A stretch of DNA of 64,000 bases from Limnomonas spitsbergensis (GCA_037349105.1 JAYJMM010000041.1:4524501-4588500); one strand, 5' to 3'; counted from the stretch's first letter, positions 46,549 to 61,273 are shown. Program-made: numbers and translations. The notes: generated from the letters alone by a model not told the origin.

Positions 46549-49003
46549 TTGGTGGCCCGCATATCATATCGGCCTGCAGCGGGCGGAAGGCACCACAGGC
46601 AGGTCAACACTCAACAGTTCAACACATGCATGTGCGCTGTGCGCAGGGACGGGCTGCTAAGGGTGTCAGGTTTCGGTGGCAGGCCGGGCCATCCTGGGGC
46701 GATGAGGGCCAAGCAGGTGGACCCCGCAGAGAGGTCAGAAGTACCCCATGTCAGGAGGACAAGCCAAAGCGGCAAGTCGAGGCGCGGCCCAGCCAGCTGC
46801 GTCGCAGCGAGGACAAAGATGTTCCCAGCAAGGGAGGCGGCCCGCTGTGGCCGGTCGAAAAACGGTCCAATTCGCTGCACCACAGCATGACCTCAGATCC
46901 CAGAGAGGGGGGGTCGGGACAAAGGCTGACAGTACTGAGTTTAGAAAGCCCACTTGTTCTAGAAAAAATACATTCTACATCCTGAAGGGCCAATGACATT
47001 ACAACTCTAGGCCCTGCTCAAAATCCGCGTGGGCGTCAAATAAAAAGAGAGTAAAGATGGAAACAACACAAGGGGGCAGAACAAAAATAAGGAGGAATAT
47101 GTGCGAAATCAAGTGAAAGGCCAAAACAAAAGGCTGGAGAAACAAAATATTATGGAAGTTGCAGACCTCTGGAAAGGTCTACGCCTTAACGATACCTACC
47201 ACGTCTTCCACAAATGTCAGGGCATCCCACCCAACTAAGCCTGCCCCGGTACAACTAAAAAAAGTCGCTAGCACCTACCGAAGGATCTGCTCATCCCCGC
47301 TCTTAAGTTGATCATGCACGCTGGGGCATTGAAAACAAGCATGCACCGCATCCCACATGGTCGCTGCCTCCCCTAGCCCAACATCACAGGCAACGCCGTC
47401 TGTCAAACTGCAGGCCACTGCGCCATCGCTGGATGTGTGATAGTGCTGGTTGGTATCAGTCAGGGGGGACAGCAGACAGAGGCCTAGTGGACTACTGCTG
47501 CTGCTGCTGCATGTTTTTCAGCTGCATACTCGAACACCTATGGGATAGGGGGAAATGGTCCAGTGGTGCAACGCTGGTGGCATCCATGCCACGAGATTGA
47601 GGGATCAAGCCCGCCACACGATCCTCCCTCTCCCTCAACTAGACCGCCGGGATCCACTCATGTTCCTGCCCCCTCACATGTGAACTTTTTACAGTCCAAC
47701 GGGGCATCACATAGGAGGATGGCATGGCTGCACCATGGCCCAGGCTGTGCATTGTAGCTGGAATTGAGCGTAGTCATTCCCTACCAGCCCCACGTGGCCG
47801 AGCGTTCAGCAGGGCCCATCGGGTATGCACTGTTCTAAACCTATGGGATGCTGCACAGCCCCATGCACCACTGGGCCAATTGGGACCATCCTTGACTGGC
47901 ATACGTCCGGTGGCCCAAGCAAGAAAGCAAGCTGCACCAGGACCCCTCGACCGCTTGCCGGATAGTATCTGAATTGTAGCGGAAGTGCACTAAAAAACTA
48001 GCTGGCCATCAGGCCACACCAACTCTGCAAGTACTGGCGGCAGAGCGGGCCCCACTCCTGCCGCGGCCAGAGGTGGGACCTGCCCAGAGTCGCTCTTGCT
48101 GCCAAGGGTTGCACTCACAGTCTTTCCTGTTGATCTCCTAATGTTCAAGGCAATTTTATGAGACAGTATTGAAGAAAGGCTGTGGATGCTGGCATGAAAG
48201 CTTCATGCTGCGCCAATGCATTATCCTTAGTGTTCAACAGGCCACCGTTAGTATGGGGGCTACTGGGGCGCTGTCACTGAGCAGCTAGGGTGCTTTCACT
48301 GGTTGGCTGGGGTGCTGTCACTGGGCAGCTGGGGTGATGTCACTGAGCAGCTGGGGCGCTGTCACTGGGCAGCTGGGGTGATGTCACTGAGCAGCTGGGG
48401 CGCTGTCACTGGGCTGCTAGGGTGATGTCACTGGGCAGCTGAGGCGATGTCACGACCGGCCTACCGCCGGCGGCCCAAGCATGAGAGCTACAGGCACCAG
48501 GCCCCCCTGGCCTCAGGGCGGGTGGTAAATGGTAATATCTGAATAATGCTAGAGTGCCACCGATGTGCTGTAACACCTCACACCTGCAGCACTCGCAACA
48601 GGTGTAACACCTTGATACCTGAAACACCTGCAATGCTTGCAACACCTCACAGGCCTCGAAGGCCTCAGCTTCATCTCTATATCGACCAGGTGCGTAAAAG
48701 TTGCGAGCCTTTCACAGTACGTGCCTGATGTCCGCTGCTTCACAAACAGGTGTGAAATAGATGCCTGTTGAGTCCTAACCAGTAGGTGCCTGACGGTCCG
48801 CTGCGCCATGGCTAGATGTGAAATAAGTGCCTCGTGATAAGTGCCTCGCTATCCTTGAGAATATGTGGAAAAGGAGCCTCTTGCTGCAAGCTTGCCCCAA
48901 TCAATGGCCGAGGGAGGGGAGGGGGGGGTACATACCTTTAAATCCTGACACTAATCCCTGACCTTGCGATGAGAGGAATTATGACTTACGAAGAATTATA
49001 CCT
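46549..49003 (+). repeat. Unit U20 (family B, 2455 bp)
   Basis: The A box is at 47556-47566, the minisatellite starts at 48263, and the G run is 8 long. 'cctaccagcc' (about 47782) recurs only in U17. The 3-bp family insertion is extended to 'gtatggggg' (about 48251). Private changes are 'gcggcagagc' (about 48037), 'tatccttagt' (about 48232), 'gcgccatggc' (about 48804) and 'gcctcttgct' (about 48877). It is the first unit with 'aaaagttgcgag' (about 48697). Confidence 0.95.
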
Positions 49004-51457
49004 TTGGTGGCCCGCATATCATATCGGCCTGCAGCGGGCGGAAGGCACCACAGGCAGGTCAACACTCAACAGTTCAACACATGCATGTGCGCTGTGCGCA
49101 GGGACGGGCTGCTAAGGGTGTCAGGTTTCGGTGGCAGGCCGGGCCATCCTGGGGCGATGAGGGCCAAGCAGGTGGACCCCGCAGAGAGGTCAGAAGTACC
49201 CCATGTCAGGAGGACAAGCCAAAGCGGCAAGTCGAGGCGCGGCCCAGCCAGCTGCGTCGCAGCGAGGACAAAGATGTTCCCAGCAAGGGAGGCGGCCCGC
49301 TGTGGCCGGTCGAAAAACGGTCCAATTCGCTGCACCACAGCATGACCTCAGATCCCAGAGAGGGGGGGTCGGGACAAAGGCTGACAGTACTGAGTTTAGA
49401 AAGCCCACTTGTTCTAGCAAAAATACATTCTACATCCTGAAGGGCCAATGACATTACAACTCTAGGCCCTGCTCAAAATCCGCGTGGGCGTCAAATAAAA
49501 AGAGAGTAAAGATGGAAACAACACAAGGGGGCAGAACAAAAATAAGGAGGAATATGTGCGAAATCAAGTGAAAGGCCAAAACAAAAGGCTGGAGAAACAA
49601 AATATTATGGAAGTTGCAGACCTCTGGAAAGGTCTACGCCTTAACGATACCTACCACGTCTTCCACAAATGTCAGGGCATCCCACCCAACTAAGCCTGCC
49701 CCGGTACAACTAAAAAAAGTCGCTAGCACCTACCGAAGGATCTGCTCATCCCCGCTCTTAAGTTGATCATGCACGCTGGGGCATTGAAAACAAGCATGCA
49801 CCGCATCCCACATGGTCGCTGCCTCCCCTAGCCCAACATCACAGGCAACGCCGTCTGTCAAACTGCAGGCCACTGCGCCATCGCTGGATGTGTGATAGTG
49901 CTGGTTGGTATCAGTCAGGGGGGACAGCAGACAGAGGCCTAGTGGACTACTGCTGCTGCTGCTGCATGTTTTTCAGCTGCATACTCGAACACATATGGGA
50001 TAGGGGGAAATGGTCCAGTGGTGCAACGCTGGTGGCATTCATGCCACGAGATTGAGGGATCAAGCCCGCCACACGATCCTCCCTCTCCCTCAACTAGACC
50101 GCCGGGATCCACTCATGTTCCTGCCCCCTCACATGTGAACTTTTTACAGTCCAACGGGGCATCACATAGGAGGATGGCATGGCTGCACCATGGCCCAGGC
50201 TGTGCATTGTAGCTGGAATTGAGCGTAGTCATTCCCTGACAGCCCCACGTGGCCGAGCGTTCAGCAGGGCCCATCGGGTATGCACTGTTCTAAACCTATG
50301 GGATGCTGCACAGCCCCATGCACCACTGGGCCAATTGGGACCATCCTTGACTGGCATACGTCCGGTGGCCCAAGCAAGAAAGCAAGCTGCACCAGGACCC
50401 CTCGACCGCTTGCCGGATAGTATCTGAATTGTAGCGGAAGTGCACTAAAAAACTAGCTGGTCATCAGGCCACACCAACTCTGCAAGTACTGGCGGCGGAG
50501 CGGGCCCCACTCCTGCCGCGGCCAGAGGTGGGACCTGCCCAGAGTCGCTCTTGCTGCCAAGGGTTGCACTCACAGTCTTTCCTGTTGATCTCCTAATGTT
50601 CAAGGCAATTTTATGAGACAGTATTGAAGAAAGGCTGTGGATGCTGGCATGAAAGCTTCATGCTGCACCAATGCATTATCTTTAGTGTTCAACAGGCCAC
50701 CGTTAGTAGGGGGCTACTGGGGCGCTGTCACTGAGCAGCTAGGGTGCTTTCACTGGTTGGCTGGGGTGCTGTCACTGGGCAGCTGGGGTGATGTCACTGA
50801 GCAGCTGGGGCGCTGTCACTGGGCAGCTGGGGTGATGTCACTGAGCAGCTGGGGCGCTGTCACTGGGCTGCTAGGGTGATGTCACTGGGCAGCTGAGGCG
50901 ATGTCACGACCGGCCTACCGCCGGCGGCCCAAGCATGAGAGCTACAGGCACCAGGCCCCCCTGGCCTCAGGGCGGGTGGTAAATGGTAATATCTGAATAA
51001 TGCTAGAGTGCCACCGATGTGCTGTAACACCTCACACCTGCAGCACTCGCAACAGTTGTAACACCTTGATACCTGAAACACCTGCAATGCTTGCAACACC
51101 TCACAGGCCTCGAAGGCCTCAGCTTCATCTCTATATCGACCAGGTGCGTAAAAGTTGCGAGCCTTTCACAGTACGTGCCTGATGTCCGCTGCTTCACAAA
51201 CAGGTGTGAAATAGATGCCTGTTGAGTCCTAACCAGTAGGTGCCTGACGGTCCGCTGCGCCACGGCTAGATGTGAAATAAGTGCCTCGTGATAAGTGCCT
51301 CGCTATCCTTGAGAATATGTGGAAAAGGAGCCTCCTGCTGCAAGCTTGCCCCAATCAATGGCCGAGGGAGGGGAGGGGGGGGTACATACCTTTAAATCCT
51401 GACACTAATCCCTGACCTTGCGATGAGAGGAATTATGACTTACGAAGAATTATACCT
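49004..51457 (+). repeat. Unit U21 (family B, 2454 bp)
   Basis: The A box is at 50011-50021, the minisatellite starts at 50717, and the G run is 8 long. Private changes are 'acacatatgg' (about 49989), 'ggcattcatg' (about 50034), 'ctggtcatca' (about 50457) and 'ctgcaccaat' (about 50664). The 'cattcatg' change disrupts the perfect palindrome of the tRNA-like element's central arm. It has 'aacagttgta' (about 51051) rather than the B-typical 'aacaggtgta', as does U22. Confidence 0.95.
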
Positions 51458-53911
51458 TTGGTGGCCCGCATATCATATCGGCCTGCAGCGGGCGGAAGGC
51501 ACCACAGGCAGGTCAACACTCAACAGTTCAACACATGCATGTGCGCTGTGCGCAGGGACGGGCTGCTAAGGGTGTCAGGTTTCGGTGGCAGGCCGGGCCA
51601 TCCTGGGGCGATGAGGGCCAAGCAGGTGGACCCCGCAGAGAGGTCAGAAGTACCCCATGTCAGGAGGACAAGCCAAAGCGGCAAGTCGAGGCGCGGCCCA
51701 GCCAGCTGCGTCGCAGCGAGGACAAAGATGTTCCCAGCAAGGGAGGCGGCCCGCTGTGGCCGGTCGAAAAACGGTCCAATTCGCTGCACCACAGCATGAC
51801 CTCAGATCCCAGAGAGGGGGGGTCGGGACAAAGGCTGACAGTACTGAGTTTAGAAAGCCCACTTGTTCTAGCAAAAATACATTCTACATCCTGAAGGGCC
51901 AATGACATTACAACTCTAGGCCCTGCTCAAAATCCGCGTGGGCGTCAAATAAAAAGAGAGTAAAGATGGAAACAACACAAGGGGGCAGAACAAAAATAAG
52001 GAGGAATATGTGCGAAATCAAGTGAAAGGCCAAAACAAAAGGCTGGAGAAACAAAATATTATGGAAGTTGCAGACCTCTGGAAAGGTCTACGCCTTAACG
52101 ATACCTACCACGTCTTCCACAAATGTCAGGGCATCCCACCCAACTAAGCCTGCCCCGGTACAACTAAAAAAAGTCGCTAGCACCTACCGAAGGATCTGCT
52201 CATCCCCGCTCTTAAGTTGATCATGCACGCTGGGGCATTGAAAACAAGCATGCACCGCATCCCACATGGTCGCTGCCTCCCCTAGCCCAACATCACAGGC
52301 AACGCCGTCTGTCAAACTGCAGGCCACTGCGCCATCGCTGGATGTGTGATAGTGCTGGTTGGTATCAGTCAGGGGGGACAGCAGACAGAGGCCTAGTGGA
52401 CTACTGCTGCTGCTGCTGCATGTTTTTCAGCTGCATACTCGAACACCTATGGGATAGGGGGAAATGGTCCAGTGGTGCAACGCTGGTGGCATCCATGCCA
52501 CGAGATTGAGGGATCAAGCCCGCCACACGATCCTCCCTCTCCCTCAACTAGACCGCCGGGATCCACTCATGTTCCTGCCCCCTCACATGTGAACTTTTTA
52601 CAGTCCAACGGGGCATCACATAGGAGGATGGCATGGCTGCACCATGGCCCAGGCTGTGCATTGTAGCTGGAATTGAGCGTAGTCATTCCCTGACAGCCCC
52701 ACGTGGCCGAGCGTTCAGCAGGGCCCATCGGGTATGCACTGTTCTAAACCTATGGGATGCTGCACAGCCCCATGCACCACTGGGCCAATTGGGACCATCC
52801 TTGACTGGCATACGTCCGGTGGCCCAAGCAAGAAAGCAAGCTGCACCAGGACCCCTCGACCGCTTGCCGGATAGTATCTGAATTGTAGCGGAAGTGCACT
52901 AAAAAACTAGCTGGCCATCAGGCCACACCAACTCTGCAAGTACTGGCGGCGGAGCGGGCCCCACTCCTGCCGCGGCCAGAGGTGGGACCTGCCCAGAGTC
53001 GCTCTTGCTGCCAAGGGTTGCACTCACAGTCTTTCCTGTTGATCTCCTAATGTTCAAGGCAATTTTATGAGACAGTATTGAAGAAAGGCTGTGGATGCTG
53101 GCATGAAAGCTTCATGCTGCGCCAATGCATTATCTTTAGTGTTCAACAGGCCACCGTTAGTAGGGGGCTACTGGGGCGCTGTCACTGAGCAGCTAGGGTG
53201 CTTTCACTGGTTGGCTGGGGTGCTGTCACTGGGCAGCTGGGGTGATGTCACTGAGCAGCTGGGGCGCTGTCACTGGGCAGCTGGGGTGATGTCACTGAGC
53301 AGCTGGGGCGCTGTCACTGGGCTGCTAGGGTGATGTCACTGGGCAGCTGAGGCGATGTCACGACCGGCCTACCGCCGGCGGCCCAAGCATGAGAGCTACA
53401 GGCACCAGGCCCCCCTGGCCTCAGGGCGGGTGGTAAATGGTAATATCTGAATAATGCTAGAGTGCCACCGATGTGCTGTAACACCTCACACCTGCAGCAC
53501 TCGCAACAGTTGTAACACCTTGATACCTGAAACACCTGCAATGCTTGCAACACCTCACAGGCCTCGAAGGCCTCAGCTTCATCTCTATATCGACCAGGTG
53601 CGTAAAAGTTGCGAGCCTTTCACAGTACGTGCCTGATGTCCGCTGCTTCACAAACAGGTGTGAAATAGATGCCTGTTGAGTCCTAACCAGTAGGTGCCTG
53701 ACGGTCCGCTGCGCCACGGCTAGATGTGAAATAAGTGCCTCGTGATAAGTGCCTCGCTATCCTTGAGAATATGTGGAAAAGGAGCCTCCTGCTGCAAGCT
53801 TGTCCCAATCAATGGCCGAGGGAGGGGAGGGGGGGGTACATACCTTTAAATCCTGACACTAATCCCTGACCTTGCGATGAGAGGAATTATGACTTACGAA
53901 GAATTATACCT
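51458..53911 (+). repeat. Unit U22 (family B, 2454 bp)
   Basis: The A box is at 52465-52475, the minisatellite starts at 53171, and the G run is 8 long. It is the first copy with 'agcttgtccc' (about 53798), shared by U23-U26. It has the family A form 'aacagttgta' at about 53505. No private change was noticed. Confidence 0.95.
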
Positions 53912-56365
53912 TTGGTGGCCCGCATATCATATCGGCCTGCAGCGGGCGGAAGGCACCACAGGCAGGTCAACACTCAACAGTTCAACACATGCATGTGCGC
54001 TGTGCGCAGGGACGGGCTGCTAAGGGTGTCAGGTTTCGGTGGCAGGCCGGGCCATCCTGGGGCGATGAGGGCCAAGCAGGTGGACCCCGCAGAGAGGTCA
54101 GAAGTACCCCATGTCAGGAGGACAAGCCAAAGCGGCAAGTCGAGGCGCGGCCCAGCCAGCTGCGTCGCAGCGAGGACAAAGATGTTCCCAGCAAGGGAGG
54201 CGGCCCGCTGTGGCCGGTCGAAAAACGGTCCAATTCGCTGCACCACAGCATGACCTCAGATCCCAGAGAGGGGGGGTCGGGACAAAGGCTGACAGTACTG
54301 AGTTTAGAAAGCCCACTTGTTCTAGCAAAAATACATTCTACATCCTGAAGGGCCAATGACATTACAACTCTAGGCCCTGCTCAAAATCCGCGTGGGCGTC
54401 AAATAAAAAGAGAGTAAAGATGGAAACAACACAAGGGGGCAGAACAAAAATAAGGAGGAATATGTGCGAAATCAAGTGAAAGGCCAAAACAAAAGGCTGG
54501 AGAAACAAAATATTATGGAAGTTGCAGACCTCTGGAAAGGTCTACGCCTTAACGATACCTACCACGTCTTCCACAAATGTCAGGGCATCCCACCCAACTA
54601 AGCCTGCCCCGGTACAACTAAAAAAAGTCGCTAGCACCTACCGAAGGATCTGCTCATCCCCGCTCTTAAGTTGATCATGCACGCTGGGGCATTGAAAACA
54701 AGCATGCACCGCATCCCACATGGTCGCTGCCTCCCCTAGCCCAACATCACAGGCAACGCCGTCTGTCAAACTGCAGGCCACTGCGCCATCGCTGGATGTG
54801 TGATAGTGCTGGTTGGTATCAGTCAGGGGGGACAGCAGACAGAGGCCTAGTGGACTACTGCTGCTGCTGCTGCATGTTTTTCAGCTGCATACTCGAACAC
54901 CTATGGGATAGGGGGAAATGGTCCAGTGGTGCAACGCTGGTGGCATCCATGCCACGAGATTGAGGGATCAAGCCCGCCACACGATCCTCCCTCTCCCTCA
55001 ACTAGACCGCCGGGATCCACTCATGTTCCTGCCCCCTCACATGTGAACTTTTTACAGTCCAACGGGGCATCACATAGGAGGATGGCATGGCTGCACCATG
55101 GCCCAGGCTGTGCATTGTAGCTGGAATTGAGCGTAGTCATTCCCTGACAGCCCCACGTGGCCGAGCGTTCAGCAGGGCCCATCGGGTATGCACTGTTCTA
55201 AACCTATGGGATGCTGCACAGCCCCATGCACCACTGGGCCAATTGGGACCATCCTTGACTGGCATACGTCCGGTGGCCCAAGCAAGAAAGCAAGCTGCAC
55301 CAGGACCCCTCGACCGCTTGCCGGATAGTATCTGAATTGTAGCGGAAGTGCACTAAAAAACTAGCTGGCCATCAGGCCACACCAACTCTGCAAGTACTGG
55401 CGGCGGAGCGGGCCCCACTCCTGCCGCGGCCAGAGGTGGGACCTGCCCAGAGTCGCTCTTGCTGCCAAGGGTTGCACTCACAGTCTTTCCTGTTGATCTC
55501 CTAATGTTCAAGGCAATTTTATGAGACAGTATTGAAGAAAGGCTGTGGATGCTGGCATGAAAGCTTCATGCTGCGCCAATGCATTATCTTTAGTGTTCAA
55601 CAGGCCACCGTTAGTAGGGGGCTACTGGGGCGCTGTCACTGAGCAGCTAGGGTGCTTTCACTGGTTGGCTGGGGTGCTGTCACTGGGCAGCTGGGGTGAT
55701 GTCACTGAGCAGCTGGGGCGCTGTCACTGGGCAGCTGGGGTGATGTCACTGAGCAGCTGGGGCGCTGTCACTGGGCTGCTAGGGTGATGTCACTGGGCAG
55801 CTGAGGCGATGTCACGACCGGCCTACCGCCGGCGGCCCAAGCATGAGAGCTACAGGCACCAGGCCCCCCTGGCCTCAGGGCGGGTGGTAAATGGTAATAT
55901 CTGAATAATGCTAGAGTGCCACCGATGTGCTGTAACACCTCACACCTGCAGCACTCGCAACAGGTGTAACACCTTGATACCTGAAACACCTGCAATGCTT
56001 GCAACACCTCACAGGCCTCGAAGGCCTCAGCTTCATCTCTATATCGACCAGGTGCGTAAAAGTTGCGAGCCTTTCACAGTACGTGCCTGATGTCCGCTGC
56101 TTCACAAACAGGTGTGAAATAGATGCCTGTTGAGTCCTAACCAGTAGGTGCCTGACGGTCCGCTGCGCCACGGCTAGATGTGAAATAAGTGCCTCGTGAT
56201 AAGTGCCTCGCTATCCTTGAGAATATGTGGAAAAGGAGCCTCCTGCTGCAAGCTTGTCCCAATCAATGGCCGAGGGAGGGGAGGGGGGGGTACATACCTT
56301 TAAATCCTGACACTAATCCCTGACCTTGCGATGAGAGGAATTATGACTTACGAAGAATTATACCT
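53912..56365 (+). repeat. Unit U23 (family B, 2454 bp)
   Basis: The A box is at 54919-54929, the minisatellite starts at 55625, and the G run is 8 long. It has 'aacaggtgta' (about 55960) and 'agcttgtccc' (about 56251). No private change was noticed, so it is a good family B consensus copy. Confidence 0.95.
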
Positions 56366-58819
56366 TTGGTGGCCCGCATATCATATCGGCCTGCAGCGGG
56401 CGGAAGGCACCACAGGCAGGTCAACACTCAACAGTTCAACACATGCATGTGCGCTGTGCGCAGGGACGGGCTGCTAAGGGTGTCAGGTTTCGGTGGCAGG
56501 CCGGGCCATCCTGGGGCGATGAGGGCCAAGCAGGTGGACCCCGCAGAGAGGTCAGAAGTACCCCATGTCAGGAGGACAAGCCAAAGCGGCAAGTCGAGGC
56601 GCGGCCCAGCCAGCTGCGTCGCAGCGAGGACAAAGATGTTCCCAGCAAGGGAGGCGGCCCGCTGTGGCCGGTCGAAAAACGGTCCAATTCGCTGCACCAC
56701 AGCATGACCTCAGATCCCAGAGAGGGGGGGTCGGGACAAAGGCTGACAGTACTGAGTTTAGAAAGCCCACTTGTTCTAGCAAAAATACATTCTACATCCT
56801 GAAGGGCCAATGACATTACAACTCTAGGCCCTGCTCAAAATCCGCGTGGGCGTCAAATAAAAAGAGAGTAAAGATGGAAACAACACAAGGGGGCAGAACA
56901 AAAATAAGGAGGAATATGTGCGAAATCAAGTGAAAGGCCAAAACAAAAGGCTGGAGAAACAAAATATTATGGAAGTTGCAGACCTCTGGAAAGGTCTACG
57001 CCTTAACGATACCTACCACGTCTTCCACAAATGTCAGGGCATCCCACCCAACTAAGCCTGCCCCGGTACAACTAAAAAAAGTCGCTAGCACCTACCGAAG
57101 GATCTGCTCATCCCCGCTCTTAAGTTGATCATGCACGCTGGGGCATTGAAAACAAGCATGCACCGCATCCCACATGGTCGCTGCCTCCCCTAGCCCAACA
57201 TCACAGGCAACGCCGTCTGTCAAACTGCAGGCCACTGCGCCATCGCTGGATGTGTGATAGTGCTGGTTGGTATCAGTCAGGGGGGACAGCAGACAGAGGC
57301 CTAGTGGACTACTGCTGCTGCTGCTGCATGTTTTTCAGCTGCATACTCGAACACCTATGGGATAGGGGGAAATGGTCCAGTGGTGCAACGCTGGTGGCAT
57401 CCATGCCACGAGATTGAGGGATCAAGCCCGCCACACGATCCTCCCTCTCCCTCAACTAGACCGCCGGGATCCACTCATGTTCCTGCCCCCTCACATGTGA
57501 ACTTTTTACAGTCCAACGGGGCATCACATAGGAGGATGGCATGGCTGCACCATGGCCCAGGCTGTGCATTGTAGCTGGAATTGAGCGTAGTCATTCCCTG
57601 ACAGCCCCACGTGGCCGAGCGTTCAGCAGGGCCCATCGGGTATGCACTGTTCTAAACCTATGGGATGCTGCACAGCCCCATGCACCACTGGGCCAATTGG
57701 GACCATCCTTGACTGGCATACGTCCGGTGGCCCAAGCAAGAAAGCAAGCTGCACCAGGACCCCTCGACCGCTTGCCGGATAGTATCTGAATTGTAGCGGA
57801 AGTGCACTAAAAAACTAGCTGGCCATCAGGCCACACCAACTCTGCAAGTACTGGCGGCGGAGCGGGCCCCACTCCTGCCGCGGCCAGAGGTGGGACCTGC
57901 CCAGAGTCGCTCTTGCTGCCAAGGGTTGCACTCACAGTCTTTCCTGTTGATCTCCTAATGTTCAAGGCAATTTTATGAGACAGTATTGAAGAAAGGCTGT
58001 GGATGCTGGCATGAAAGCTTCATGCTGCGCCAATGCATTATCTTTAGTGTTCAACAGGCCACCGTTAGTAGGGGGCTACTGGGGCGCTGTCACTGAGCAG
58101 CTAGGGTGCTTTCACTGGTTGGCTGGGGTGCTGTCACTGGGCAGCTGGGGTGATGTCACTGAGCAGCTGGGGCGCTGTCACTGGGCAGCTGGGGTGATGT
58201 CACTGAGCAGCTGGGGCGCTGTCACTGGGCTGCTAGGGTGATGTCACTGGGCAGCTGAGGCGATGTCACGACCGGCCTACCGCCGGCGGCCCAAGCATGA
58301 GAGCTACAGGCACCAGGCCCCCCTGGCCTCAGGGCGGGTGGTAAATGGTAATATCTGAATAATGCTAGAGTGCCACCGATGTGCTGTAACACCTCACACC
58401 TGCAGCACTCGCAACAGGTGTAACACCTTGATACCTGAAACACCTGCAATGCTTGCAACACCTCACAGGCCTCGAAGGCCTCAGCTTCATCTCTATATCG
58501 ACCAGGTGCGTAAAAGTTGCGAGCCTTTCACAGTACGTGCCTGATGTCCGCTGCTTCACAAACAGGTGTGAAATAGATGCCTGTTGAGTCCTAACCAGTA
58601 GGTGCCTGACGGTCCGCTGCGCCACGGCTAGATGTGAAATAAGTGCATCGTGATAAGTGCCTCGCTATCCTTGAGAATATGTGGAAAAGGAGCCTCCTGC
58701 TGCAAGCTTGTCCCAATCAATGGCCGAGGGAGGGGAGGGGGGGGTACATACCTTTAAATCCTGACACTAATCCCTGACCTTGCGATGAGAGGAATTATGA
58801 CTTACGAAGAATTATACCT
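56366..58819 (+). repeat. Unit U24 (family B, 2454 bp)
   Basis: The A box is at 57373-57383, the minisatellite starts at 58079, and the G run is 8 long. 'gtgcatcgtg' at about 58643 is shared with U25 only; the other B copies have 'gtgcctcgtg'. Confidence 0.95.
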
Positions 58820-61273
58820 TTGGTGGCCCGCATATCATATCGGCCTGCAGCGGGCGGAAGGCACCACAGGCAGGTCAACACTCAACAGTTCAACACATGC
58901 ATGTGCGCTGTGCGCAGGGACGGGCTGCTAAGGGTGTCAGGTTTCGGTGGCAGGCCGGGCCATCCTGGGGCGATGAGGGCCAAGCAGGTGGACCCCGCAG
59001 AGAGGTCAGAAGTACCCCATGTCAGGAGGACAAGCCAAAGCGGCAAGTCGAGGCGCGGCCCAGCCAGCTGCGTCGCAGCGAGGACAAAGATGTTCCCAGC
59101 AAGGGAGGCGGCCCGCTGTGGCCGGTCGAAAAACGGTCCAATTCGCTGCACCACAGCATGACCTCAGATCCCAGAGAGGGGGGGTCGGGACAAAGGCTGA
59201 CAGTACTGAGTTTAGAAAGCCCACTTGTTCTAGCAAAAATACATTCTACATCCTGAAGGGCCAATGACATTACAACTCTAGGCCCTGCTCAAAATCCGCG
59301 TGGGCGTCAAATAAAAAGAGAGTAAAGATGGAAACAACACAAGGGGGCAGAACAAAAATAAGGAGGAATATGTGCGAAATCAAGTGAAAGGCCAAAACAA
59401 AAGGCTGGAGAAACAAAATATTATGGAAGTTGCAGACCTCTGGAAAGGTCTACGCCTTAACGATACCTACCACGTCTTCCACAAATGTCAGGGCATCCCA
59501 CCCAACTAAGCCTGCCCCGGTACAACTAAAAAAAGTCGCTAGCACCTACCGAAGGATCTGCTCATCCCCGCTCTTAAGTTGATCATGCACGCTGGGGCAT
59601 TGAAAACAAGCATGCACCGCATCCCACATGGTCGCTGCCTCCCCTAGCCCAACATCACAGGCAACGCCGTCTGTCAAACTGCAGGCCACTGCGCCATCGC
59701 TGGATGTGTGATAGTGCTGGTTGGTATCAGTCAGGGGGGACAGCAGACAGAGGCCTAGTGGACTACTGCTGCTGCTGCTGCATGTTTTTCAGCTGCATAC
59801 TCGAACACCTATGGGATAGGGGGAAATGGTCCAGTGGTGCAACGCTGGTGGCATCCATGCCACGAGATTGAGGGATCAAGCCCGCCACACGATCCTCCCT
59901 CTCCCTCAACTAGACCGCCGGGATCCACTCATGTTCCTGCCCCCTCACATGTGAACTTTTTACAGTCCAACGGGGCATCACATAGGAGGATGGCATGGCT
60001 GCACCATGGCCCAGGCTGTGCATTGTAGCTGGAATTGAGCGTAGTCATTCCCTGACAGCCCCACGTGGCCGAGCGTTCAGCAGGGCCCATCGGGTATGCA
60101 CTGTTCTAAACCTATGGGATGCTGCACAGCCCCATGCACCACTGGGCCAATTGGGACCATCCTTGACTGGCATACGTCCGGTGGCCCAAGCAAGAAAGCA
60201 AGCTGCACCAGGACCCCTCGACCGCTTGCCGGATAGTATCTGAATTGTAGCGGAAGTGCACTAAAAAACTAGCTGGCCATCAGGCCACACCAACTCTGCA
60301 AGTACTGGCGGCGGAGCGGGCCCCACTCCTGCCGCGGCCAGAGGTGGGACCTGCCCAGAGTCGCTCTTGCTGCCAAGGGTTGCACTCACAGTCTTTCCTG
60401 TTGATCTCCTAATGTTCAAGGCAATTTTATGAGACAGTATTGAAGAAAGGCTGTGGATGCTGGCATGAAAGCTTCATGCTGCGCCAATGCATTATCTTTA
60501 GTGTTCAACAGGCCACCGTTAGTAGGGGGCTACTGGGGCGCTGTCACTGAGCAGCTAGGGTGCTTTCACTGGTTGGCTGGGGTGCTGTCACTGGGCAGCT
60601 GGGGTGATGTCACTGAGCAGCTGGGGCGCTGTCACTGGGCAGCTGGGGTGATGTCACTGAGCAGCTGGGGCGCTGTCACTGGGCTGCTAGGGTGATGTCA
60701 CTGGGCAGCTGAGGCGATGTCACGACCGGCCTACCGCCGGCGGCCCAAGCATGAGAGCTACAGGCACCAGGCCCCCCTGGCCTCAGGGCGGGTGGTAAAT
60801 GGTAATATCTGAATAATGCTAGAGTGCCACCGATGTGCTGTAACACCTCACACCTGCAGCACTCGCAACAGGTGTAACACCTTGATACCTGAAACACCTG
60901 CAATGCTTGCAACACCTCACAGGCCTCGAAGGCCTCAGCTTCATCTCTATATCGACCAGGTGCGTAAAAGTTGCGAGCCTTTCACAGTACGTGCCTGATG
61001 TCCGCTGCTTCACAAACAGGTGTGAAATAGATGCCTGTTGAGTCCTAACCAGTAGGTGCCTGACGGTCCGCTGCGCCACGGCTAGATGTGAAATAAGTGC
61101 ATCGTGATAAGTGCCTCGCTATCCTTGAGAATATGTGGAAAAGGAGCCTCCTGCTGCAAGCTTGTCCCAATCAATGGCCGAGGGAGGGGAGGGGGGGGTA
61201 CATACCTTTAAATCCTGACACTAATCCCTGACCTTGCGATGAGAGGAATTATGACTTACGAAGAATTATACCT
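58820..61273 (+). repeat. Unit U25 (family B, 2454 bp)
   Basis: The A box is at 59827-59837, the minisatellite starts at 60533, and the G run is 8 long. It shares 'gtgcatcgtg' (about 61098) with U24 and shows no other difference from that copy by eye. Confidence 0.95.
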
